From Verrucomicrobiota bacterium (GTDB lineage Bacteria; Verrucomicrobiota; Verrucomicrobiia; Limisphaerales; Pedosphaeraceae): a stretch of DNA of 42,898 bases. Location of the stretch: contig JAJPHR010000012.1 in assembly GCA_021325145.1 (NCBI GenBank), forward strand, positions 1-42,898, written 5' to 3'. The notes below the pieces were generated by a model. It did no database searches. It was not told the DNA's origin and worked only from the letters and a program-made list of their open reading frames with translations. Made by a program: the position numbers and the translations under genes. Below are positions 8,334-17,000 of the stretch, in pieces; position 1 is the stretch's first letter; every line of letters begins with the position of its first letter.

Positions 8334-8849
8334 TCAGCGCCAGCGTCCGCCGATCCAAACATAACCCCGCCCATGTCTGGCCCAGCGCCCTTCAACCCAA
8401 ACGGCGTGGGGATGCGGCCGAATTACGTAATGCCCTCCAATCCACACCCAGGCGCCGCCCGCACCGATCGACCAATAACCCGGCGCCCAGACGTATTCCG
8501 GGCCGGGAGCCACTGGAATTAGTTCCGGCTGCGGCACTGGCGGCGCTTGATCCGCGACCACGGCGTTGGGTGGTGGAGGGGCGGGCTGAGCTTCAACCGG
8601 CGGCTGGCCTTGCGGCGCCACAGCGGCAGCGGGCGGTTCGGCAGGCTGAGTCGGCTGAACCGGCTGCCCGGGCGGCGCTTGGTAGGCGGTTTGTGGCTGA
8701 TACGAGTAGGCCGGCGACGGTGGCGGCATCGCTTGCGCTTGATAGGCTGGGACGTAATCAACCCGGCGTTCCACGCACCCGGTTGCCAGGGCGGCAATGC
8801 AGCTTGTTGAAAGTGTCAGTTTCAGTAATCCAGTGTTCATACGTTTCAT
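8334..8849 (-). CDS. Lipoprotein with C-terminal WxxGxW-type repeats
   Basis: This 171-residue protein starts with a signal peptide whose lipobox LATGC predicts an N-terminal lipid anchor. The middle is Pro/Ala/Gln-rich and probably unstructured. The last 60 residues carry aromatic-glycine repeats (YVWAPGYWSIG, WVWIGGHYV, AVWVEGRWARHGRGYVWIGGRW) of the WxxGxW/YXWGQ type found in envelope proteins of many Gram-negative bacteria. The ATG at 8849 has AAGGGTG seven bases upstream. A TTG six bases earlier is also in frame but less likely. Its role is probably structural or envelope-associated, which is inference. Confidence 0.8.
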   Translation of the reverse strand: MKRMNTGLLKLTLSTSCIAALATGCVERRVDYVPAYQAQAMPPPSPAYSYQPQTAYQAPPGQPVQPTQPAEPPAAAVAPQGQPPVEAQPAPPPPNAVVADQAPPVPQPELIPVAPGPEYVWAPGYWSIGAGGAWVWIGGHYVIRPHPHAVWVEGRWARHGRGYVWIGGRWR

Positions 8850-9137
8850 TGTCAATCACCCTTATTGACGTTCGAAAGGCTGGGATGTTCGCGGAAAAAG
8901 TAAAGTCCCGCCAGATTTTCGTGTAACTTTTCGGCGGCCCTGGCCGTCTTGGGCGCGCCGAACCTCACGGCGCTTTCGGCCCGTCGGCTCAAAAGGTGGG
9001 ACACTTCTCAGCAGTGTTCCCGGAAGGCAGGGGTATCGCGCTGTAATGCGCCCGCCGCGCGGGTCCAGCCATTTCCGGCTTGCCGGCTCCACCCCTCACA
9101 CGCTACGCTCCCGGCCAGCAAACGCCGAATCAGAAAA

Positions 9138-10553
9138 GTGAACCCGTTCATCAAAGCGGCCCAACTCAGGCAGAAACTGCCGGGATATTTTGTCGCCCGC
9201 GCTCACGCCCTCAACCACCAAACGCTGCAACACCTCGCCGCCCATCACCGCGAAAAATTCCTGAAGGCGCACAAATATATTCAGGCGAACATCATCTCGG
9301 GCATTCAGGTCAATCGCGGTATCGTCAGTCACAAACACGACGGACTCTCGACTTATTTTTATTGGGAGAAGGGCCATTCCCCGTTTTTGTTTCACATGCC
9401 CTCGTGCGGTGTGGAAGTCGGCCTGCCCGCAGCGGAGGAACTGGGGAAAGAACTGGAAGCCAGGGGACACGCCAGCGCCCTGCTGGCCGGCGAATTGATC
9501 GTGGACCAATCCCGTTCCCATAGTTACGAGGTGATGCGCGCCGTCAACTCGCCGGAGAATCAGGCGGCGTTATCCAAACTGCGCTTCGCCATTTTTGACG
9601 TCATCCTTTTGGACCGGCAGGAGAAGGGCAAACTCGGCTATGATGAACGAGTCAAAATAACCGGGACACTGCCCAAAACGAAATTGACCTTCCCGATCGA
9701 GTTTCAGGAGGTCAAAAGCCTGGAGGAACTCAATGCCTTTTATCAGGCCCAGATCAGCGCCGGGGGAGAAGGCATCGTCCTGCACGAGCTTGCGACGCAG
9801 GTCCCCTACAAGATCAAACCCAAGTTCAACATTGACCTGGCCATTGTCGGCTATGTCGAAGGCACCGAAGAACTCAGCGGTCACGCGGTCTCGATCATGG
9901 GCGCGCTGGTCAAGGGAAACTCGTACCAGTTGATTTGCCGCGTGGGGGTGGCCGATCCCGCCGTCCGGGAACCATTGTTCAAGGAACTCTCGCGCCATCG
10001 CGTCGAGTCCAGTTATCTCGAAACCGATTCGGACAGCCGGCCCATCGCCTGGGTGAAGCCGACCAAGGTCATGGAGCTGAACGCGGAGGAAGTGACCTGG
10101 GAAGCCATTGGTGGCGGCGAATGGACCAATACCGTTCTGCAATTGAAGGACGGCAAGTTCAGCTATCAAGGCCAGGGCGTCACGTTCAAACCGTTTCATC
10201 CCACCCTCGAACGGTTGCGGGATGACAAGCCGATCGAGGAATGCACCTTCGCACAAATGCCCGGCACCGACTTGAACGTCCGGCAACTTGCCGCCGCGAA
10301 GCCCGCGAAAATTTTCCTGCGCGAGGTGTACGTCAAAACCCTCAAAGGCAAACCTGCCGTGAGAAAGATCACCGCCTGGGAACAGTCGCGCGAAGGTTTT
10401 CCAGCGTTCGTGGTGCACACGGTGGATTACAGCCCGGACCGAGCGGAACCGTTGAAAGAGGACACCAAAGCCACCGATCATCAGAGCGAGGCGGAAGCCT
10501 GCATCCAGACGTGGCGCACCGAGGAAATCAGCAAAGGCTGGAACAGACTTTAA
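9138..10553 (+). CDS. Compact ATP-dependent DNA ligase-like protein, first gene of a three-gene unit
   Basis: Numbered from the GTG at 9138 (471 residues), the covalent nucleotidyltransferase motifs are all visible. Motif I is K66-HDG. There is a conserved GEL-type acid at E119, a FD pair at 153-154 (AIFDVILLD), motif IV EGIVLHE at 211 and motif V YKIKPKF with K225/K227. An OB-fold-like part follows (AIVGYVEG...RPIAWVKPTKVMEL, about 234-322). It ends in a motif VI-like stretch FKPFHPTLERLRDDKPIEE (350-368). That stretch resembles the ligase pattern RFPRF-x-R-x-RDDKPPE but lacks the first arginines. About 100 unrecognised residues follow. There is no room for the N-terminal DNA-binding domain of larger ligases. 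The frame is open back to 8949, but the extra sequence looks like non-coding translation. Two genes follow at 4 and 7 bases. Confidence 0.82.
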   Translation: MNPFIKAAQLRQKLPGYFVARAHALNHQTLQHLAAHHREKFLKAHKYIQANIISGIQVNRGIVSHKHDGLSTYFYWEKGHSPFLFHMPSCGVEVGLPAAEELGKELEARGHASALLAGELIVDQSRSHSYEVMRAVNSPENQAALSKLRFAIFDVILLDRQEKGKLGYDERVKITGTLPKTKLTFPIEFQEVKSLEELNAFYQAQISAGGEGIVLHELATQVPYKIKPKFNIDLAIVGYVEGTEELSGHAVSIMGALVKGNSYQLICRVGVADPAVREPLFKELSRHRVESSYLETDSDSRPIAWVKPTKVMELNAEEVTWEAIGGGEWTNTVLQLKDGKFSYQGQGVTFKPFHPTLERLRDDKPIEECTFAQMPGTDLNVRQLAAAKPAKIFLREVYVKTLKGKPAVRKITAWEQSREGFPAFVVHTVDYSPDRAEPLKEDTKATDHQSEAEACIQTWRTEEISKGWNRL

Positions 10554-10557
10554 TTGA

Positions 10558-11148
10558 ATGGGCGCATGCACACTTAACGTTGGCGGCACGCCGCTGGTTG
10601 CGGAATTGGCGAAAGTCAGCCGCTCGGATCTTTACGGCGAGAGCCGCCTCAAGGTGCTCGGGCCGGACGGCAAGCTCCTCATCAAGGCAGCCGTTCCCGA
10701 GGATGGCGGCAGTTACATTGGCCGCGGCGATGTCCGCTTGTTGCAGAAGGTGGACGGCGGCTTTTCACTGGCGGCGGCGCAACTGGTGGACGCACTCACC
10801 GGCAAACCGCGGGAACCGGTGCCCAGTTCCTTCAAGGAAGCGCCGAATTTTCGTCCCGCCACGGCCGACGAAATCAGCCTGATGGAGGTCAGGAGCGTTT
10901 ATCAACTTCAGGCCGCCGAAATGAAGCTGAAACCGGGAGACATGTTTCTCGGCCATTTCAATTACCGCGCGGGGAACGAGAAGAACGACGCGGCCATCGT
11001 GGTCAACGCGGCGGGCGCGTTTCTCCTGGTTGGAAATCTTACCACGCCCACGTTCGTCGGGATTGAAGACGATTCACAACTCATCGCGCCCGAAAATTCC
11101 CAGGAAGGCGAGGAGGGTGGCGAGGGCGATTTTGCCTCCTTGCTCTAA
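10558..11148 (+). CDS. Unknown protein, second gene of the ligase unit
   Basis: This 196-residue protein has no domain I recognise. It is soluble, with no signal peptide or membrane segment. A repeated-strand look (LKVLGPDGKLLIKAAVPED, DVRLLQKVDGGFSLAAAQL) suggests a beta-rich N-terminal half. The C-terminal tail is strongly acidic (SQEGEEGGEGDFASLL). The start lies 4 bases after the ligase stop codon and the next gene begins 7 bases after its own stop. The three are therefore almost certainly one transcript, and the products probably act together. Confidence 0.75.
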   Translation: MGACTLNVGGTPLVAELAKVSRSDLYGESRLKVLGPDGKLLIKAAVPEDGGSYIGRGDVRLLQKVDGGFSLAAAQLVDALTGKPREPVPSSFKEAPNFRPATADEISLMEVRSVYQLQAAEMKLKPGDMFLGHFNYRAGNEKNDAAIVVNAAGAFLLVGNLTTPTFVGIEDDSQLIAPENSQEGEEGGEGDFASLL

Positions 11149-11155
11149 GCCGGCC

Positions 11156-11863
11156 ATGTACCTCAAGTTGACCAATCTTCAAAAGCGGACGGCAGATCTG
11201 TTCCTGCTGTCCCTGACTCCGCCCAAGTCTTATCGAATGGTCGTGCGGACCGCCGCCGGGGAAGTCGAGCCGGCCAAACAGGCGGTTTTGGTGCGCAAAT
11301 CCAACTGGACCGCCGGCCTGAGCGCGGCCCAAATCGGCGAATTATTAATCAAAGAAGATCCCGAGGTGGACACCAACGTGATCGGACGGCCCGTGCAGCT
11401 CCGTTCAACGGTGTTTCTGGACGTGAATCGGCAGCCGGTCACCAACTTCACGGTTCTCGAGGAAAAAGTCCTGCCGAACGGCGAACTCAAGGAAACCAGG
11501 CCCTACAAGCCCACGGAACCCAACATCGAATTGCCGGTCCAGGTGGCCGCCAAGGGCGGACAATCCGCTGCGGACATGGTCCAGAAATTCGTGACGCACA
11601 AGATTTATCAGATCATCCACACGGACAGCCTTTCGTACGACTTTCTTTTCAACTTGTGCCAGGAAATCCATAACCAGGGCTTTGTCCGTCTGGCCGGCGG
11701 CCTCAAAGGCAACGAACCGCTCATCCTCCGCCGCGAGGGCCTGCCTTCCTTCGCGTATCTCCAGGGAAAGGTGGACGGCAAGAAATACCGCTGCACGCTG
11801 CATCTGACGCATCAGGAACTCAAAGCACCCGCTGTGGACGCAGGCAGTGCCGGCGCAGCGTGA
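11156..11863 (+). CDS. Unknown protein, third gene of the ligase unit
   Basis: The product has 235 residues from the ATG at 11156. The frame is open further upstream, but that part overlaps gene 2. It is soluble and has no motif I recognise. The middle part (LRSTVFLDVNRQPVTNFTVL, YKPTEPNIELPVQ) looks beta-rich. The second half (VQKFVTHKIYQIIHTDSLSY, FLFNLCQEIHNQGFVRLAGG) looks helical and then beta. No catalytic triad or metal site stands out. It is inferred to work with the ligase and gene 2 because of the tight spacing. No terminator is obvious directly after it. Confidence 0.75.
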   Translation: MYLKLTNLQKRTADLFLLSLTPPKSYRMVVRTAAGEVEPAKQAVLVRKSNWTAGLSAAQIGELLIKEDPEVDTNVIGRPVQLRSTVFLDVNRQPVTNFTVLEEKVLPNGELKETRPYKPTEPNIELPVQVAAKGGQSAADMVQKFVTHKIYQIIHTDSLSYDFLFNLCQEIHNQGFVRLAGGLKGNEPLILRREGLPSFAYLQGKVDGKKYRCTLHLTHQELKAPAVDAGSAGAA

Positions 11864-12222
11864 CGCGGCCCGTAGCGAGAGCTGAAAGTGATCGTGCTAT
11901 TTCGACTTTACCGGCGGGCTTGTGCGTCACGGGAGGGAGTGCGATTGCAGGCATCATCAATCGAAGAAAGTAAGGCTGAGGACTGTCCGGCGTGGGGTGC
12001 GCCGGTGGAGGATGGGGAAGTCCTCAGCCTGTGTCGGGCCAAATCTGAACGTTGGGCAACTCCACTAGTCACTTTCAACGCGCCCTATTTATAGGTCGGC
12101 TCGGCTCGAAGTGAAATGGGGTGAAAGCCCCACTCCTATCTTGACACAATTGCGCGTGCGGAGTTGAGATAGTCCCGTTCTTCCGAACTCATGGCAACGA
12201 TGATGCTGGACAATCCGGCCTT
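11864..12222. other. Intergenic region of 359 bases with nested inverted repeat and possible promoter
   Basis: No convincing gene is seen. A nested inverted repeat lies at 11974-12029. A TTGACA hexamer at 12141-12146 is followed only by weak -10 candidates (TTGAGATAGT), so a promoter for the downstream EEP-like gene is possible but unproven. A small GGGG/CCCC hairpin precedes it near 12118-12131. Confidence 0.5.
11974..12029 (+). repeat. Nested inverted repeat after the ligase unit
   Basis: GGCTGAGGACT (11974-11984) and AGTCCTCAGCC (12019-12029) are perfect 11-base inverted arms. Between them CCGGCG (11987-11992) and CGCCGG (12000-12005) form an inner hairpin. There is no T-tract after it. 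It may act as a 3' structure of the ligase-unit transcript or be one of the many dispersed palindromes of this genome. Confidence 0.6.
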
Positions 12223-13950
12223 ATGAAAAGCGGCTTCAAACGCTGCCTGGCGCGTTCATTAGCTCAAGGTTCCAGCTCGGGGAAACTTTTCCCACTCTGC
12301 CTTGCGCTCTTAATATTGACACAGGCTTGCTTCGCTGCCCCTCTGCGGGTGACGACTTGGAATCTGGGAGAGCTGCCCGTCTCCGCCACAAACACCCCGG
12401 CGCAGAAGAGCGCCGAGACACGGATTCAGGACGCGGCGGTCGCGCTCGGCAGATTGGATCCGGACGTCATTATTCTGAATCAGGTTCGGGACTGGTCGAT
12501 GTGCCAGCAGGTCGTGCAGGCGCTGCGACCGGCCGATTACAGCGTGCAGGTTTGTTCCTCATTTCGGGACGCGCGCACCGGCGCGGCCGGCCGGCAGCAG
12601 ATCGCCATCTTGTCCAAGCACAAGGCTTATTTCTCGTGGTCCGAACCGTGGCGGGCGGAAGGCCAGCCGCTCGCGGGCGGTTTCGCCTTTGCGGCGGTGC
12701 GCGTGGGCAAACAGAGGGTCGGACTTTTCGCCGTCCAACTCGGCGATGGAACGACCGCTGCGACGAATGGCCACGAGCCCGCGGTGGCGAAGGCGCGAGC
12801 CGCGTGCCTTCAACAATGGCAGCGCCAGGTCGGTTCCTTCAAACAATGGGTGACCAACCGGATCGAAGCCGTGGTGATTGCGGGCGGATTTAATGAATTG
12901 CCGACGGGCGGCGCAGCCCCACCGCATTCCTCCGAGGAGATCAACTTTCTGGAAACTGTGCTGACTGCTCCTTTGGAAAATCCCACGACTCTCCCGAAAC
13001 CAGACGCGGCCTCCGGCGGCACCAACTATGTTTTTGCGCAGCTGAATCCGGACGCCGACAGTCTGACGGGTGTGGTGCTCGACCGCTGCCCGGCAACCTG
13101 TGACCTGGATTTGACGCCCGGGAACCAGACGATAGTTCCGGTCGCTCGCAACAAAGCCGCGCCTCCAAAAGCGGAGTTGGTCCAAACGCCGGCCAGCGAC
13201 ACAAAACCCCGATCCAACGAAGTCACAATGCCTGCTCCCGCCGTGGCGCAATCAGTACCGGCAACTCCCAGTTCCAGTCCAGGCGTTCGGACCGGTCAGG
13301 CTGTCCCCGCTTGGAAGACATACTGGCCCATTGGGCTGGCAGCGGGCATCCTTGCCTTTGTTGTTGCATGGGCTTTGGGCAAACGAAAACAAACCGCGCC
13401 GCCGCGCGCGCAAACCCTGATTGCCCTGGGAACGGATGGGGGTGAGCGCGGTTCGATTTCCGATGCGGTCGTAATTACCTCGCAATCCATCACCGGCTCA
13501 GCAACCGACCCGGTTCGCGGAAGTCCAATCATTCACATTGAGAGTTCCGGATCGGGGCAAAGCGAAACCGAACAATGGCGGCGGCGCGCGCTGGCTGCCG
13601 AAGAGCGGGCCGAGCGGACCGCAGCCGCCGTTCGCCAGGGGTTGATGCCCCAAATGCGGCGATGGTTGAAACAGAAACTCGTGCGCAAGCTGATTTCAGA
13701 CCGAACGGAACTGCTGGAAACCCAGCATGCCGCCGCCCTCAAGGCCATGGCTGTGGATGAGCGCCTGTCCCGGATCGAGTTACAGATTCAACAACAAAAC
13801 GCCGCCTACGAACGGCGCATCGAAGAACTCATGCGTGAACTGGCGGCGGCGAAAGAGGAAAACCGCGAATTAATCCGCGCCAAGATCGCCCAGGTCAAAT
13901 CCGAAATGGAAGCTGCCCGGGTCAAAGCGCTGCAACAGGCGAAAGAGTGA
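12223..13950 (+). CDS. Membrane protein with degenerate endonuclease/exonuclease/phosphatase domain and coiled-coil tail
   Basis: The 575-residue product has an N-terminal export signal (residues 21-38, ending QACFA). An extracytoplasmic domain at about 40-300 resembles the EEP fold. The opening RVTTWNLGE (N47) fits well. However, the catalytic Glu of LQEV is replaced (ILNQV, Q87), the Asp of GDFN is replaced (AGGFNE, G222), and no SDH motif appears at the end (RCPATCDLDLTPG). A Pro/Ser-rich linker leads to one membrane helix (about 368-385, IGLAAGILAFVVAWALG). The cytoplasmic part ends in a long charged coiled coil (about 450-575). It is probably not an active nuclease or phosphatase. A binding or sensing role is inferred. 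Confidence 0.75.
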   Translation: MKSGFKRCLARSLAQGSSSGKLFPLCLALLILTQACFAAPLRVTTWNLGELPVSATNTPAQKSAETRIQDAAVALGRLDPDVIILNQVRDWSMCQQVVQALRPADYSVQVCSSFRDARTGAAGRQQIAILSKHKAYFSWSEPWRAEGQPLAGGFAFAAVRVGKQRVGLFAVQLGDGTTAATNGHEPAVAKARAACLQQWQRQVGSFKQWVTNRIEAVVIAGGFNELPTGGAAPPHSSEEINFLETVLTAPLENPTTLPKPDAASGGTNYVFAQLNPDADSLTGVVLDRCPATCDLDLTPGNQTIVPVARNKAAPPKAELVQTPASDTKPRSNEVTMPAPAVAQSVPATPSSSPGVRTGQAVPAWKTYWPIGLAAGILAFVVAWALGKRKQTAPPRAQTLIALGTDGGERGSISDAVVITSQSITGSATDPVRGSPIIHIESSGSGQSETEQWRRRALAAEERAERTAAAVRQGLMPQMRRWLKQKLVRKLISDRTELLETQHAAALKAMAVDERLSRIELQIQQQNAAYERRIEELMRELAAAKEENRELIRAKIAQVKSEMEAARVKALQQAKE

Positions 13951-13962
13951 GGAAGACAGGCG

Positions 13963-14020
13963 TTGGACGATTTGGAGTTTGGGCATTCTTTGGCCATTGG
14001 TCATTTGATATTTGGGAATT
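13963..14020 (+). repeat. ATTTGG-rich short-period repeat, copy 1
   Basis: A run of irregularly spaced TTTGG/ATTTGG units fills the 74-base gap between two convergent genes. The part TTGGTCATTTGATATTTGGG closely matches 19109-19130, where a similar run occurs. It is low-complexity intergenic sequence with no coding signal. Confidence 0.5.
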
Positions 14021-14024
14021 CCTG

Positions 14025-17000
14025 TCACTTTTTGTCCTGAGGCGGGTTCAGAATGAACATAATCAGATTCCGGAAATCCGCGTCCGGCATCTGCTCCAAT
14101 CCTTCCGGCATCACCGATAACTCGCTCACTCGCAGTGAAGCGATGTCGGATTTGGAAATAATATCTTCCTTCGGACCTGCCGACAGCAATCGCACGCGCA
14201 CATCCGTATTCTCAACCATGCGCCCGCTGAGACTGCGACCGTCCTTTGTTTCCACCAGGACATTTTCATAGCCTTTGCCGATGACCTGGTTCGGATCGAT
14301 GACGTTCGCCAGCAATGCGTCGAGAGTCGAGCGGCCAACGCCAGTCAAGTCCGGCCCCACGTCTGCGCCTTCGCCGTAAAGCTTGTGGCAGACAAAACAC
14401 GTCTTCCTGGCGACCTCGTGGCCAGCCTGCAAATCCGCCGGGGTGCTCAGGATCATCTTCTTCTTTTCCGCGATGAGCTTCAGCTTGTCTGCATCGGCGG
14501 GCCGGACGCGCCCGATGTCCTGGGCCACGCGCTCGCGAACCGCCGCATCGGCCGATTGCGTGAGAGTGCGAATGACCGTGGCGGGAATCTCATTCGGGAA
14601 AATGTTTTTCGCCTCCAGTGCGGAAAGCAGGCTCAAGGTCCACGGGTGACGCGAAGCCAATGCTTCCGCCGCCGCCCGCCGCGCTTCGGGCGTGAAGGCC
14701 TTCCAGTGCTGAACGAGTTCGTCGCCGGTTTTGTCGCCGCCGAGTTCTCCCAGCGCACGGATGGCCGCGAGCACCAATGGTTCGGGAGTTTCGGGCGCGA
14801 GAAGGTTCGAGATGGCCGCGCGCACCTCATCGGTTTTCAGCTTCCGCGCCGCCTCGATGGCCTGGGTCCGTTCCTGAATGCCGGCCCGGGGATCATTGAT
14901 GACTTTCAAGGTGGCTTGAATGGCAGCATGGTTGCCCCACAACGTCCCAAGTCTACGCGCCCGCTCGGCCAGCTCTGGCTTGTCGCTGGCTGTGAGTTTA
15001 TCGAGCAAGGGATTTGGGTCGTTCATTGGCTTCAGGACGTTGCCTTGCAATCCTTCGAGCAAGCCGTCCAAAGCCGCAACCGCCAGCCCGGTTCCTTTCT
15101 CAGTGGCGGCTTCGACAAATTTCAACGCCATGTCCAGCCGTTCGGAGTCGTGGCCATCGCAGATCCGCCGCATGAACTTGCGGGTGATCTGCCCGCTCAA
15201 TGGCATGGTGTCCGCTCCGTGATCCAGCAGCCAGCGCAAGCCGGGTTCCGGGTTCTGCGCAATTCCCGGCTCGGCGGCTTCCCAAATCATGAACGGAATC
15301 AACGGATCTTTTCCATCCGCTGAAGCTTGAACCAACGGCGCGAGAATGCGCCCCACTTGAACCTCTTTCAACTCGGGAGGCGCCGGCGTATCCACTGTCA
15401 GCGAACTGGAAACAAACTGTCGCGCCGCCGTCGCGACCGCCAGCCGCACGCTCGCGTCCGGGTCGCTGGCCATTTGGCTTAGACCGGCAATGATGGCCGG
15501 CGTGGCGTGGCGTCTTTCGCCCGCCAACCGGGCCACCCAGGCGCGAATGGCCGGCTCCTTGTCCTGGTAAAAATCCTCCAGCACTGAATCATCCAATTGT
15601 CCGGAGCTGTGCAGCGTCCACAACGCAAACAGCCGCGCCTCCAGCGTTTCCCCCGAGGCCAGCAGGTTTCGCAAGGGCCGCGCCGCGGCCGGGTCGCGCC
15701 GTTCCGACAATAACCGCTCCGCCATCCGCCGTTGCCAGATGTTCGGGTGAGCGAGTGTTTGAACCAGTTGCTCCGTGGAAAGTTTTCCGAGGTCCATGTT
15801 GACTTCCGGCCGTGACGGAACTTTCGCTCCGGGATGCTTCCCGGTGTAAACCACGCGCCAGATGCGCCCGCGCTCGCGATCCACGCCTTCCGGATCAGCC
15901 TGCGCGTTTTGATAGCACGGATATTTGTCGCACCAATCCATGACCCAAAGCGCGCCGTCCGGCCCCACTTGTTCGCTCACGGGCCGGAACCAGCCGTCGC
16001 TCGTGGCGAGAAAATCCGGCGCGGCCGTGGCTTTGAAGCTGGAACCGTTCGGCGTGAGGTGATCGTGGTTGACGGCGTTTTGATGAATGTTCCCCATAAA
16101 CACTTCGCCGCGCCACTCGGCCGGAAACTGGTTGCCTTGGTAGACCTGCACACCCGCGTAGGCGGCCATGTAGTGTTTGTGGTCCACGATCGAGGGCAGC
16201 AGTTGGTAGGAATAAGGATTGGCCGGCGTGCCGCCTTGCCGCACATAAATGCCGCCCGGCGTCATGTGAAACAGATGATCGATCACGCAGGCGCTCACGA
16301 AGGCATTTCCGCAGCGGTCAAAATCCACGCCCCACGGGTTGCTCGTGCCATCGGCGAAGACCTCGAACTGTTTTGTGCGCGGTTGATAACGCGCCACGGC
16401 GGCGGTTACTTCCACGCCCGGTTCGCTCGCTTCGGGAATTTTTACTTTGGAATGTGTGAACACGCCGTGTGTCAGATACAACCAGCCGTCCGGTCCCCAG
16501 GTAAAACCATTCAAAAGCTCGTGGCGGTCCTCCAGTCCGAAGCCCGTCATTAGTACCGTGCGCTTGTCCGCGACATCATCATGGTTCGTATCCTCCAGAA
16601 ACAACAAGTCCGGCGCCTGCCCGACGAACACGCCGCCGTAACCAAGCTGAAGCCCCGTCGCCAAATTCAACCCATCCGCAAACACGGTGACTTTGTCCGC
16701 GCGGCCATCGCCATCGGTGTCCTCCAGGATTTTGATGCGGTCGCGCGGCTTGGTTCCCGGTTTGGCCCCGAGCGGATATTCGTAAAGTTCCACCACCCAA
16801 AGCCGGCCGCGCTCATCCCAGGTCATGGCGACAGGGTTGATGACGTCCGGTTCCGCGGCAAACAGGCGCACCTCAAACCCGTCCGGCACGACAAACCGTT
16901 TTTGCGCTTCCTCGGGCGGCAGCGCGGGCGAAGTCGCCGGAGCGAACTGGCCGCTAAGTTGCCTGCCTTCCGCCAGCGCCAGCCGGGTGACGAGCAACGG

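Noticed and set aside
9570..10589. 339-codon minus-strand frame opposite the ligase gene
   Set aside because: The ligase motifs K66-HDG, EG, KxK and RDDKP are all on the plus strand, so this is a shadow.
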